Positions 1 to 9,965 are shown, counted from the first letter of the stretch. The stretch: 64,000 nucleotides of DNA from Dendrocalamus latiflorus (GCA_017311315.1 CM029663.1:37832622-37896621), one strand, 5' to 3'. The notes: a model not told the origin generated them from the letters alone. Program-made: numbers and translations.

Positions 1-310
1 TATAGTTGACTTATATTTTACTATAGCTAATAGTGACTTATTTGGCATAATTAAATTTAAAAAATTTTAAAAATAAAAAACAGATTAGTCCATCACGGAC
101 AATGCGAAAGAATACAGAAAAAAGACAAAAAAAACTAAAAAAAATCAAAAGGCCAAAAAAACGAAATAAAGGAATAATGAATTAAAAGTCAGAAGCCAGA
201 AACTGAAACGAGCGGGGCCAAGCCAAAGGATCGAAGTTAACATAAGACAAGCGCACTAAAGATACATCTAATGATCGTGTGCAATCTGAATTCACACGTA
301 AATAAGAAAA
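1..310. repeat. AT-rich repeat remnant related to 38707-38861
   Basis: No gene is seen here. Positions about 47-217 resemble about 38707-38861: both share a CATAATTAAATTT start, a GGACAATGC block, an A-rich middle with several AAAAAGCCAAAAA-like words, and an end with CAGAAGC followed by GCAGGGCC or GCGGGGCC. This looks like two copies of one small non-autonomous transposon, but I cannot fix its ends or target duplication. Confidence 0.4.
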
Positions 311-476
311 CAAAGTGAAAATGTAAAGTACAATAAATATAATACCTCGCTAATGGATAGTACACCCAAAATAATCATAAATATGTATCACTACAAAGTG
401 AAAATGTAAAGTACAATAAATATAATACCTTACTAATGGATAGTGCACCCAAAATAGTCATAAATATGCATCACTG
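311..476. repeat. 83-bp tandem duplication, two copies
   Basis: The unit beginning CAAAGTGAAAATG at 311 recurs at 394, directly adjoining, with only a handful of substitutions up to 476. The period is 83 bp. It is AT-rich and has no coding potential. It looks like a local tandem duplication. Confidence 0.85.
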
Positions 477-574
477 TCCACTATCGGTGCTAGGGGTCCA
501 AAGGGTCGTCTGGCTGGAACCTGTGCTCGAGCCTAACCCCGACGGTGGCTATACCCCTTTTCTTTACCCGCTAA

Positions 575-1804
575 CAGGGGTGGAGCTACCTGGTGGGTTT
601 CGTGAGGCTTCAGTCCACCCTCCGGCCCACCCCAAAGACACCCCTCAAGCTGGGCCGGCTCACCCCAGGGCCTAGGCCAGCAGAACGCACACGCAACAAG
701 ACATGCTAGCCATGGAGCCACCACAGTCCATCCACGGCACCACGCACACGCAAAGACCACATTCCAGATGCACATAGGCCATGGCACACCACACGCACGG
801 GAGACAGGGATAGCCGGAGAGACAAGGTGCTGCGCATGCACCTAGGCCCTTGCGGCAGCGGTGTGTGGCTGGCGGCAAGGTGGAGAGAAGACCCGGCAGA
901 TAGCAAAGCCCGACGTCGGCCGGGCCAATCCGGGTGGCACCACGCAGATCGGGGTGGGCAGCGGCCGAGGAGGAGCCAACAGCCAAGGTTGAGACGTCGA
1001 GTTCGGGCGGGCGAGCGGCGGCCAAGGAGCTAAGGCCAACAGCCATATTCGGGAGGGCGGACGGTGGTCGAGGTCGAGGAGCTGGGCTAGCCGCCTAGCC
1101 GGCTGGGGGCTGGGCCACTAGGGAGTAGCCGAGCAGGGGAGGTGTCATGTTGGTTGGTTGGCATCTTGTTTGAAGATTGAGGTCTGTGAGCTACTAAGTT
1201 GAGGAAGTGGGGATTGGCGAATGGTCGAGGCCGAGGCGCCGAGTGGCCCGTGGATCTGGCCATGTGGAGGATTGATATTTTGAATCAGTCAATCGGGCAT
1301 TCGGTTCAGCCACTCGGGAGTGACACGGGCACACGACGACACCGGAGTGACCAAGAAGGCCAAAGCCACAGCCTACATGGCACACTGCTATAGGGATAGG
1401 GTAAAACTTTCTATTACTCTTTAATCTTTATAATTTGTACAATTGTACTGAGTTATTGATATTGAGCGACCTAAATTCTTATAGCTATAGAATAGAGATT
1501 ATATGTACGTTGTATCATACTACTATTGCTATTGACAAACTTGAATTACTAGAGTCAGAGATTAAAAGTAAATTTATGATTTATGTGTTCCGATTAGAAT
1601 TGATATGTCACATTTTGTTGGTAGATTTGCTATAATTGATGCGCTTTCTATTACTGATGTACTTTTGTTGTATTTCTCACTTTTACCTTTGTTTCTCTTG
1701 TATTCATGAATGAATTGCATTGAATAAGAGTAAAATATTGTGTTTGTAACAATCTAGCTTAGCACTCTAGCCCATCCTGGATTTTGTTGCTGGCTTCGTC
1801 ACTG
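575..1804. mobile_element. Non-autonomous hAT-like element
   Basis: The left end starts CAGGGGTGGAGCTACC at 575. The right end at 1804, read on the minus strand, starts CAGTGACGAAGCCAGC, so the termini are imperfect inverted repeats of the CAGNGNNGNAGC type common in plant hAT elements. The flanking 8-mers, CCCGCTAA at 567-574 and CTCGCTAT at 1805-1812, match at 6 of 8 positions, as expected for an old 8-bp target duplication. The interior is GC-rich on the left and AT-rich on the right and has no transposase-like reading frame. The family assignment is inference from the ends only. Confidence 0.5.
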
Positions 1805-2608
1805 CTCGCTATAAATTTACTATTTTTAGTCAAAAGATGATTTTTGAATTTTGAGTTGAACTTTTTGGTGAAGGTTCAGAATCCCGAGTTGAAGGTTGAT
1901 CTCTCGTGATCGAAAGTTGGAATGGTTAGCTGCATGGTAGGCGCTCCATCGTTTCCAGTCTAACTGGACATACATTTAAGAACCTCCTGAGCAAAGTTGA
2001 GAGAGCATGTCAAATACCCCTTAACCATAGTAAAGTACTAATATCAGTGCAGCTGCCCAGGAAACTCGGGGCCACCAGAGAATCAGGCCGGTGAGCTGCT
2101 GGAAAAAAAGGCTGCTTTCTTCCGAGCAAGTTCTCTCTCTTACAACCACTGATCGACTGTGTTAGTTCGATTAATTGTACAATTGGGCAAAACAAGTTTT
2201 ATTCAATTCACCTCTTCTAGAGCGCGTGTGCTTGTAGAATCTTCGTTAGGTCACTTTAAGTAGGATTAGGATAGAACGATTTCAAAAGTGCCCAGAATAG
2301 CCAAGGCAACAAAGCAGCTCCCAGTTCCAAGTTAACTACTACTCAGGATTTAGGATATCAAAACCGGCCCCGGGGCCGGTTTCCTGTTTTCAGGCGAAAA
2401 TCAGCCGGTAAAAAAAACTCGCCGATTTTCATTTTTTGAATTACTATTTAATTTCTTTTTGTTTGAAATTTGAAGTTTGGGATATAAACTAAACGCAGCT
2501 ATAAGCCTGTTGGTATATAAGTTGAATTTAAAAGAGGGGCTTAGGGGATGGTCAACCAGATGAACCGAAACTTGGGTACCGAAAAAGGAGCCTGGTATTT
2601 CGAACCCT
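1805..2608. other. Intergenic stretch, no gene seen
   Basis: No supported coding region. It contains a 22-bp perfect palindrome at 2361-2382 with GC-rich flanking inverted words (GCCGG/CCGGC), followed by an A/T-rich tract. This texture is frequent in grass repeats with CCGGTTT words, and similar words recur near 25790 and 29500. Confidence 0.5.
2361..2382. repeat. Perfect 22-bp palindrome
   Basis: Two 11-bp arms, AAACCGGCCCC and its exact reverse complement, abut without a loop. It lies about 230 bp upstream of the CCT4 pseudogene and has no evident coding context. Confidence 0.9.
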
Positions 2609-2902
2609 GCACCAGAACTAGATGTCAATGCAACTGGCACTTGAGAGGACGGAGAGTTATTGCATCACGGAGTTTGCTGAGTTACTTGAGGTCACCCCTT
2701 ACACATTGGCTGAGAATGCTGGGCTCACTCCAATCTCCATTGTCAAGAGTTGAGGAATCGGCATGCCAAGGGTGAGAAGAATGCTAGCATCAATGTGAGG
2801 AAACGTTGTGCAACCCTTGCTAGCGAGCACAAGAGTCATCACGCTAGCTTGCGAGTGTGTTGAATGACATTGAAGATTGATAATATAGTCACTGTGAGGT
2901 AA
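2609..2902 (+). pseudogene. CCT4 (TCP-1 delta chaperonin) C-terminal pseudogene
   Basis: Translations of the plus strand give blocks typical of the C-terminus of the cytosolic chaperonin subunit CCT-delta: APELD, then SMQL, ESYC, a run reading FAELLEV.PYTLAENAGL.PISIV, LRNRHAKGEKNASINVRK, VQPLLAS and TLACECV, and finally MTLKIDNIVTVR followed by TAA at 2900-2902. The blocks lie in different frames, so there are several frameshifts and stops, and the segment between the NVRK and VQPLL blocks is shorter than in the family. No introns separate blocks that are normally spread over exons. That suggests a decayed processed copy, though a gene fragment is possible. Only the last ~100 codons of a ~530-residue family are present. 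Confidence 0.8.
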
Positions 2903-3045
2903 GGAAAGATGCAGAGATGGTTTCAAATTTATTTAGGTGGGAGAAACAAGAGAATCAAAATTCTTGGTTCAAACTGAGAAGAACACAATGCTGTCTCCAC
3001 TTTCGATCAATATATGAAACACCCACAATTGACGCGCCTTGGTGC
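2903..3045. other. Flank of Copia insertion, possibly CCT4 3' UTR remnant
   Basis: Short stretch between the CCT4 pseudogene stop and the Copia insertion. It could be the 3' UTR part of the retro-copy. The last five bases, GGTGC at 3041-3045, are the target duplication of the Copia element. Confidence 0.4.
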
Positions 3046-3529
3046 TGAAAGGTTTTAGTTCTTTAGCTTTTAGGATCTCCTAGGTTAGATCTAGCGGGGT
3101 TGATATTGCGTTCGGGTTCTGAGTGATACACTGAGAGGGAGAGAGGGGTACCAACCGTCCGGTGTAGAGGATGAAGAGTCGGTCATCGCGGGTACGCTCG
3201 ATGAAGCTCTGCGCACGGGCAGCGACGGTCGGGGAAGAGGTGCGGGGCTCCTCGGCGGCGGCGTGTCCCGGGCGGCGGCGATCTGGCAGTGGTGCTTCCC
3301 GTCGCCGGAGCGCCCCCTCTTAGATCGGATCTAGGGTTTGTCGGTGGGGAAGGTGGCGGCACGGTGAACCTCGTTGTGCGTGCCGCCCCGGCCCCCACCT
3401 CTGTTTTATATGGCGCTGTCGACAGGGGCCCACCAGCCTATTGGGCTGGGCGCCCCCGATCAGGGCGCGGTCAAGGTAAGAGGGGGGCATTTGGCCGTTG
3501 GGCCAAATGCCCCTGAGATCATTATAACA
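3046..3529 (-). repeat. Copia 3' LTR (484 bp)
   Basis: Read on the minus strand it runs from TGTTATAATG to CCTTTCA, with TG...CA ends. It matches 9197-9698 apart from about ten substitutions and one 18-bp unit missing here. A GC-rich block with TTGGCCCAACGGCC-type palindromic words lies near its 5' end. Confidence 0.95.
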
Positions 3530-3542
3530 TTCTCCGCCTTGA
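3530..3542 (-). other. Copia polypurine tract
   Basis: The minus strand reads AAGGCGGAGAA directly before the 3' LTR start TGTTATAATG. This is the expected plus-strand priming tract. Confidence 0.75.
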
Positions 3543-3714
3543 TCTCAATCTATACTTTATCTTTAATTACTTTTGCCTTTACACATTCCATCACAGATTA
3601 GTGCATAGAACATGTCTCATCGTCACGGTCAATCGCCGATAGATTCAACAGCTACAATACACCTCTCTGTTCTGAAATAGTTACTTTAATCTTTTGGGCC
3701 ATCTTTTAGTCCAG

Positions 3715-4267
3715 GAATCATAGGCTTTCCCTTAAACCCATGCCGGCTACATGTTCTCTGAACACGTTGGGTGGTAAGCCTTTAGTAAGCGGATCCGCTA
3801 ACATCTTTGCGGTACTTATGTGCTCAAGACTTATAATTTGATCCCGAACTTTATCTTTCACAACATAGTACTTTTATGTCAATGTGTTTGGCAGCACCAC
3901 TTGACTTATTGTTGTGGGCATACGTTACTGCGGGTTCATTATCGCAGTACAACTTAAGTGGTCTATTGATGTCGTCAACCACTTTTAAACCGGGTATGAA
4001 CTTCTTTAGCCAGTTCACCTGCCCCGTAGCCTCATAACATGCTACAAACTCGGCATACATTGTGGACGATGTAGTGACGGTTTGCTTTGAGCTTTTCCAC
4101 GATATAGCTCCTCCTGCGAGAGTGAATACATATCCGGATGTAGACTTTCTATCATCTCCCGCAAAATCAGAATCTGTATACCCCACTATATGGAGTAAAT
4201 CTGATCTTCTGTATGTCATCATGAGGTCTTTTGTTCCTTGCAAATAACGCAAGACTTTCTTTATCAA
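3715..4267 (-). pseudogene. Copia RNase H, frameshifted near its end
   Basis: The RNase H domain begins after the stop at 4271-4273 and shows GYTDSDFAGD, KSTSGYVF, the KQ..V..SS..AE block and CDNEPA. The clear frame runs to about 3880. A frameshift there moves the conserved HID...VRDQ and ADPLTKGL-type C-terminal end into another frame, which continues to about 3715. Together with the upstream breaks this makes at least five lesions in the polyprotein. Confidence 0.85.
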
Positions 4268-4270
4268 TTT

Positions 4271-4798
4271 CTAATGTTCTATTCCAGGATTGCTCTGGAA
4301 TCTGCCAAGTAACCCGGTAACAAATGCTAAGTCAGGGCGTGTGCACACTTGAGCATACTGTAAGCTTCCGACAGCTGAAGCATATGGAACCGCTTTCATT
4401 TGATCGATCTCATACTGGTTCCTGGGGCATTGAAAATCCCCATATCTGTCGCCCTTGACTATAGGTGCAGGTGAAGGACTACATTTATGTATACCAAATT
4501 TCTTTAAGACTTTCTCTATGTATGCCTTTTGTGACAGTCCCAATATCCCCTTGTTTCTATCCCAGTGAATTTCGATCCCTAGAACGAACGAAGCTTCACC
4601 AAGATCTTTCATATCAAAGTTTGAGGACAAAAACTTCTTTGTCTGCAGTAGTAGACTGACATCACTACTAGCTAGTAGGATATCATCCACATACAAGATT
4701 AGGAAGATAAACTTCCCATCTTTAAACTTTGCATAAACACAGTTGTCCTCTACATTTTCTTTAAACCCAAATTTTCTTATTGTACTGTCAAACTTCAA
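4271..4798 (-). pseudogene. Copia reverse transcriptase C-part
   Basis: In frame with the upstream fragment across one stop. It carries the catalytic box LYVDDILLAS and the MKDLGEASFVLGIEI segment typical of Copia RT, and ends with another in-frame TAG at 4271-4273, again at a position normally occupied by tryptophan. Both nonsense changes are TGG to TAG-type transitions, consistent with mutation by cytosine deamination in methylated repeats (inference). Confidence 0.9.
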
Positions 4799-4801
4799 GT
4801 A

Positions 4802-6142
4802 CTACTGTCTTGAAGCTTGCTTTAACCCATATATTGATTTCTTTAGGCGGCATCCCATTCTTTCATTTCCTTCCACGACAAAACCTTTCGGTTGTGCCAT
4901 GTAAACATTTTCCTCCAAATCCCCATTAAGAAATGCCGTCTTTACATCCATCTGATGTAACTCTAAATCATAATGTGCTACTAATGCCATTATGATTCTG
5001 AAGGAATCTTTACATGAGACTGGAGAAAAGGTCTCATTGTAATCAATCCCTTCTCTTTGCGTAAAGCCTTTTGCCACAAGTCGCGCTTTGTATCTTTCTA
5101 TATTCCCTTGGGAGTCAAGCTTTGTCTTGTAGACCCATTTACAGCCTACTGTTTTGGCTCCTTTAGGAATAATTTCCAAGTCCCAGACTTTATTAGTCTT
5201 CATGGACCTCATTTCCTCTTCCATGGCCTCAAGCCATTTTGAGAAATTTTCGCTTCTCATGGCTTCTTCAAATGAGGTGGGATCCTCCTCCATTTGAAAA
5301 TCCTCTGTATGATAAATCTGATAATCATCAGAAATAGCCGATCTTCTTACTCTTTGAGACCTCCTCAGGGCCTCCTCATTTGGTATATCTTCTGTTTGAG
5401 GCTGCTGTTGCTCCCCCTCATCTGTGGCAATAGGTTCTATAGGATCCTGAAGAACAGGTTCCTCATTATCATTCATTGTTGCCACAGGAGGAACAATAAC
5501 AGGTGCTGGCACCACAGTGTCTTGCACCGTCGGTGCAGCGACAGCAGGTAGTGTGAAGAATGGCTCTTGAATCATCGGAGTGGGCGCATACACCCGCTTC
5601 TCTTCAAGGTCAATCTCTCGAGCTACCATGCTCCCTCTCATCATTTCATCCTCTAAGAAGACAGCGTGTCTCGTTTCTACAAACTTTGTATATCTATCTG
5701 GACAGTAGAAACGAAACCCTTTTGACTTTTCAGGGTAGCCAATGAAATGGCAACTTACTGTTTTGGGATCAAGCTTCCCAAGGTTTGGGTTAAATACTTT
5801 AGCCTCAGCAGGACTCCCCCACACACGCAAGTGGTTTAGTGAGGGAACTCTTCCTGTCCACAACTCGTACGGTGTTTTGGGCACCGACTTACTAGGCACT
5901 CTGTTGAGAATATGAATGGCGGTTTTCAACGCCTCCATCCATAAACTCAATGGTAGTGTGGAATAGCTCATCATGCTTCGCACCATATCCATCAGGGTAC
6001 GGTTGCGTCTTTCAGCTACTCCATTTTGTTGAGGTTCGCCCGGTGTAGAATACTGGACCACTATGCCATTTTCCTGTAAAAACCTTGCAAAAGGTCCAGG
6101 AACTTGTCCATATGGGGTATGTCGACCGTAGTACTCCCCCAC
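4802..6142 (-). pseudogene. Copia integrase C-part and reverse transcriptase N-part
   Basis: Continues the polyprotein after the frameshift pair near 6140-6165. The integrase end has QQNGVAERRNRT (catalytic Glu region), followed by an acidic, proline-rich linker. The RT_2-type reverse transcriptase then begins, with KARLVAKGFTQ and MDVKTAFLNG. A TAG at 4802-4804 replaces a conserved tryptophan codon position just after GLKQASRQ. Reading resumes in the same frame beyond it, so this is a single nonsense change. Confidence 0.9.
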
Positions 6143-6166
6143 GATCAGATCGGACTATATTAATCT

Positions 6167-7882
6167 TTAAATCGTGTTGGTTTCAACTTCAGCCTTAAAT
6201 ATCTTGAATTTATCCAAGGCTTCATTTCTTTCTTTGATTGGATAAATATATCCATAACGGGAGTAATCATCCGTGAATGTTATGAACAAATCATAACCAT
6301 CCACACTTTTCACAGGAAAAGGACCACAAATGTCTGTGTGAACAATTTGTAGAACTCCTGTGCTTCTTTTGGCGTCTTTCTTAATTTGCTTTACATATTT
6401 TCCTTTAATGCATTCTTTGCATTGTTCTAGGTCTGAGAACTCTAATAGAGGAAGAATTTCATTCTTAACTAGTCTTTCTATTCTCCCCCTCGAAATATGG
6501 CCTAAACGACAGTGCCATAATTTCGACGATTCATTATGAGTTCTCTTTCGTTTTCTGTTCGCATTCACAGGCGAGGATATACGCTCATTCACATCACATA
6601 CGGAATTCACATTTTCACGAAGTGACAATAAATAAAGCTCATTCTGTAAGATGGCAAGACCAACACATTCTTTATTAAACATTATTTCACACTTGCCATT
6701 TCCAAAATTACAATCATAACCATCTTTGTCCAAATTTGAAACACTAATCAAATTCCTCTGTAAAGAGGGAACAAAAAGGACATCTCTAAGTAAAAGATTG
6801 GAGCCATTAGCTAACTCTAATGAAAGATCGCCAACGGCTTCAACTTGAGCTTGGACTCCATTTGCAACTTTAATGCATCTTTCGTTTCTTTGCGTAGTCC
6901 TCGTCGAACGGAATCCCTGTAAGGAATTAGCAACATGAACAGTTGCTCCTGAGTCAATCCACCAAGTGGATTTCGAATATTGCACATACAGGCATTCATT
7001 TATAAAGGTAATAACGTTCTCACCTTTCTTTGCCATTATCATCTTTAAATAATCAGGACAGTTCTTCTTGTAGTGTCCCGTCTTCTTGCAGTGAAGACAC
7101 TGATCTTTGTCTACAGCAAATTTATTCTGTTGAGGCTGATGGACAAAGGCTTTTCCCTTGTTCTTTGAGAAGGAGGTACTGTTGAAGTTCTTTTTCTTGT
7201 TATCCTTCACATAGTTGATAGATCCACCATGTGAGGATTTAATTCTTTCCTCCTCTTGCACACACATAGCTATGCACTTTTCCAGGTCACATTTCTCGGG
7301 CTGCATATTGTAGTTGACAACAAATGTGTCAAACTCTTTAGGCAAGTAAGCAAAAACCAAATGAATAAGGAACTCATCCTTGAGAGCCAAATCCATTGGT
7401 TTAAGCTTGGATGCCAAGTTGCTCATCCTCAGTATGTGCTCTCTTATGCCACTGCCACCACCAGAGTACCTCTCTGTCACAAGCTGTTTAATCAGCTGTG
7501 TAGCATAAGTCTTTGAAAAGCCAGTAAACTGACTCTTTATTTTATCAAGGTACTCTGTGACAGTGTCACACTCTGCAATTGAGCCCACAATTGCAGGCTC
7601 AATTGTGTTCTTTATCACAGCCATACATTTCTTGTTGGCTGCGGTCCATTTCTTATGATCAAGATCATAAGACATCTGTAAGGGAGCATGATCCCTCTGT
7701 CTTTTCTGCCAAGCAGTATCATCCTCATTTTGATCCCTCACTGGTGCCAAAGGCTCAGTGGGACGTGCTGTAGTGAGGACCCAGTCCACCTCAGCTAAGA
7801 TAAACGCTAAGTCTATCTTTTTCTTCCACTCTCCATAATTATCTCCTTTGAGAGTGGGGATCTCTCTGATACAACCCATCAA
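6167..7882 (-). pseudogene. Copia gag, protease and integrase N-part
   Basis: 571 codons. Residues 1-240 are a Copia-type gag (UBN2-like). A CCHC zinc knuckle (CLHCKKTGHYKKNC) is at about 262-275. The aspartic protease motif DSGATVH is at about 310-316. The gag-pre-integrase/HHCC zinc site has H458, H463, C489 and C492. The first integrase catalytic aspartate lies in HTDICGPF (about 518). The frame ends in the integrase core, where an indel shifts the conserved block before the second catalytic aspartate. A second indel about 25 bp later shifts it into the downstream frame. The polyprotein is therefore truncated in integrase and non-functional. The start at 7882 gives a gag of normal Copia length. 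Confidence 0.9.
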
Positions 7883-7936
7883 GTTGTATCCGCCTGAAAA
7901 TTTAGTTCAAACAAAGTGAGAACTTAACAGCAAAAT

Positions 7937-8352
7937 TATATGCCTTATTTCCAACGTTGGTCAAAAATACGACATACAATTAAATCAATTTTATCTATAC
8001 ATTAAATCTACATCACCGTTGGGCAGAAATAGAAATAATGCATAAAATCATCAATTAAAAATTATAATATTGTTATTATCAACGTTGGTCAGAAAATAAC
8101 AATATCATAATTATCTGGGATTTATCTCTATTTTTCCAAAATTAAATTCTCACGTTGGTTCGAATTTAATAATGAAAAACAATTAACATTAACTTTTGCA
8201 GCGGAAACTGTAATTATTCTAAAATTAATTCAATATTCAGAAGCATTATACAGTACACATTTAATCTCTGAAAAATTAACACGTTGGTGCAAAAAATTTA
8301 CAGAGATTCGGATCAAATTTCAATCAAAAAATGCTTCTGAAATTAATTAAAC
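7937..8352 (-). repeat. Series of hairpins with shared CCAACGT loop in Copia leader
   Basis: Five copies of an ACGTTGG-type word lie at about 7951, 8014, 8081, 8151 and 8279. Each sits between inverted arms: 7939-7950 with 7965-7976, a weak pair around 8014, 8060-8077 with 8095-8112 (17 of 18 paired), 8141-8149 with 8162-8170 (perfect), and 8263-8270 with 8301-8308 (perfect). The last is enclosed by an outer pair, about 8238-8247 with 8331-8340. The stems differ in sequence while the loops are alike. In the element's RNA the loop reads CCAACGT. The region is non-coding leader just upstream of gag. Confidence 0.8.
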
Positions 8353-8510
8353 ATCAATTTTCGGATTTACTGTTCATTTGGCCATTTTGGCCTGCTCAGC
8401 CCGGCCACGGCCCACGGCGGCCCGCTCGGCCTGCCCGCCCGCGGCCTCGGCGGCCTGCTCGGCCTGCCTCGCGCGCGCGCGCGCCCGCTCCCCCGCGCCG
8501 CAGCGGTCTC

Positions 8511-8729
8511 AGCCGTTGGATGCGAATCCAACGGCTTCAATCCCGCGCGGCCGCGTCCTTTTGCACCTCCGCGCAATCCTTTCAGCCGTCGGATTCGCAT
8601 CCGACGGCTCTCATTCCCCACGGCGGCGCTCTCTCGCGCGCAACCTGGGCCTGGGCCGTGATTTCTCTCGCCCGCCTGGGCCGAAAGGCAGCCCGCGCGA
8701 TCTCAGCCGCCCGATCGCATCCGACGGCT
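8511..8729. repeat. Three GC-rich hairpins in Copia leader
   Basis: Near-perfect inverted repeats at 8511-8536, 8584-8609 and 8705-8729 share the form AGCCG(T/C)(T/C/G)GGAT, a short centre with GCGA or TCGC, then ATCC(A/G)ACGGCT. The first two are almost perfect and the third has mismatches in its left arm. The intervening sequence differs, so these are repeated hairpin modules rather than one tandem array. Confidence 0.85.
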
Positions 8730-9183
8730 GCGCGGTGATTTCGCCCGATCAAAACCGGCGCACGGCGGATTCCCCGTAACCCTAAATCATTCTGCCTCTC
8801 CCCTCTCTCTCTCTCCGCACCCGAGCGAGCGAAGCGACGGCGGCGGCGGCGGTCGCCGCCGGAGAAGGGGAAGAAGACCGGCGCCGCCATGGGCCCTCTC
8901 GCCGGCATGCGCGCTCCCCTGAGAGGGAGCGCGCCGCCGTCGAGCGGCTCCGTGTCGGCGCCCCTCCGAGCGCGCGCGCTCGGATCTGTCCCGCGCGTCG
9001 ACGGTGGCCCGTACATGGAGCGCCGGCGAGCCTGCGGCTCGACCGATCTCCCGCACGCCAACGACGACGACGACGGCCAGGTAAGCCCAGCCGTTTCTTT
9101 TCTAGGGTTCGGGTTAGGGTTAGGGTTCGTCCTTTCCCTCTTTTCTTTCTTTTCTTTTCCCCATCTAGATCTACCTCTAGATT

Positions 9184-9195
9184 GCTCTGATACCA
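9184..9195 (-). other. Copia primer-binding site (tRNA-iMet)
   Basis: On the minus strand the sequence is TGGTATCAGAGC, one base inside the 5' LTR. It is the standard complement to the 3' end of plant initiator Met tRNA used to prime minus-strand synthesis. Confidence 0.95.
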
Positions 9196-9196
9196 T

Positions 9197-9698
9197 TGAA
9201 AGGTTTTAGTTCTTTAGCTTTTAGGATCTCCTAGGTTAGATCTAGCGGGGTTGCTATTGCGTTCGGGTTCTGAGTGATACACTGAGAGGGAGAGAGGGGT
9301 ACCAACCGTCCGGTGTAGAGGATGAAGAGCCGGCCATCGCGGGTACGCTTGATGAAGCTCTGCGCACGGGCAGCGACGGTCGGGGAAGAGGTGCGGGGCT
9401 CCTCGGCGGCGGCGTGTCCCGGGCGGCGGCGATCTCCCTGGCGGCGGCGATCTGGCAGTGGTGCTTCCCGTCGCCGGAGCGCCCCCTCTTAGATCGGATC
9501 TAGGGTTTGTCGGTGGGGAAGGTGGCGGCACGGTGAACCTCGTTGTGCGTGCCGCCCCGGCCCCCACCTCTGTTTTATATGGCGCTGGCGACAGGGGCCC
9601 ACCAGCCTATTGGGCTGGTCGCCCCCGATCAGGGCGCGGTCATGGTGAGAGGGGGGCATTTGGCCGTTGGGCCAAATGCCCCTGAGATCATTCTAAGA
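9197..9698 (-). repeat. Copia 5' LTR (502 bp)
   Basis: Partner of 3046-3529. The extra 18 bp come from a tandem copy of a CGGCGGCGATCT-type unit near 9424-9456. Its outer end reads TCTTAGAATG on the minus strand rather than TGTTATAATG, so the terminal TG has mutated. It abuts the target duplication GGTGC at 9699-9703. Confidence 0.95.
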
Positions 9699-9738
9699 GG
9701 TGCCAACCGTTCCTGCAAATACAAAAGCTGCAGAAAAC

Positions 9739-9965
9739 GGCCTGTTCTTTTTTAGTTTCAGGTTTTGACTTTTGGTCTGTTCGTTTGTGAGAGAGAATAC
9801 AAAGTTACAGAAAAACCCACATGTGGTTTTAGCCAATATAAATAAAGTCGGTACAGTATATATATTATAATTAATTTGTAAATCCTGTCTTAAAAACACA
9901 TTGTTTAAAAACTAGTTAATATAAAAAAACTGAAAATAGATTTTAGAATCTGAAAAGAAGAGTCC
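9739..9965 (-). mobile_element. Tourist-like MITE, family A copy 1
   Basis: About 227 bp starting GGCCTGTTCTTTT and ending GAAGAGTCC, an imperfect inverted terminus. The interior shares the GTCGGTACAGTA, TATAAATAAA and AAAACACATTGTTT blocks with the other family A copies, in reverse orientation. No clean target duplication is left. Confidence 0.65.

Larger units (their letters stand above)
3046..9698 (-). mobile_element. Ty1/Copia LTR retrotransposon, structurally complete, coding broken
   Basis: A 6.65-kb element on the minus strand. Two LTRs (3046-3529 and 9197-9698) are flanked by the identical 5-bp duplication GGTGC (3041-3045 and 9699-9703). A primer-binding site complementary to initiator Met tRNA lies next to the 5' LTR, and a purine tract lies next to the 3' LTR. 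The order gag, protease, integrase, reverse transcriptase, RNase H is that of Copia elements. The coding region is interrupted by stops and frameshifts, so the copy is dead. By eye the LTRs differ at about 10 sites plus an 18-bp repeat-unit indel. The 1.3-kb leader between the primer site and gag is unusually long and structured. Confidence 0.95.

Noticed and set aside
9105..9127. GGGTTAGGGTTAGGG telomere-like words
   Set aside because: Only a few units, not the plant TTTAGGG repeat array; part of the Copia leader.
8582..9196. 204-codon minus-strand frame starting at the Copia primer-binding site
   Set aside because: It reads through the primer site, GC-rich hairpins and leader; no domain; gag starts far downstream at 7882.
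8889..9209. Plus-strand frame with a GTAAGC donor-like end, resembling a first exon
   Set aside because: It lies antisense within the Copia leader and ends in the LTR; no continuation or known domain.
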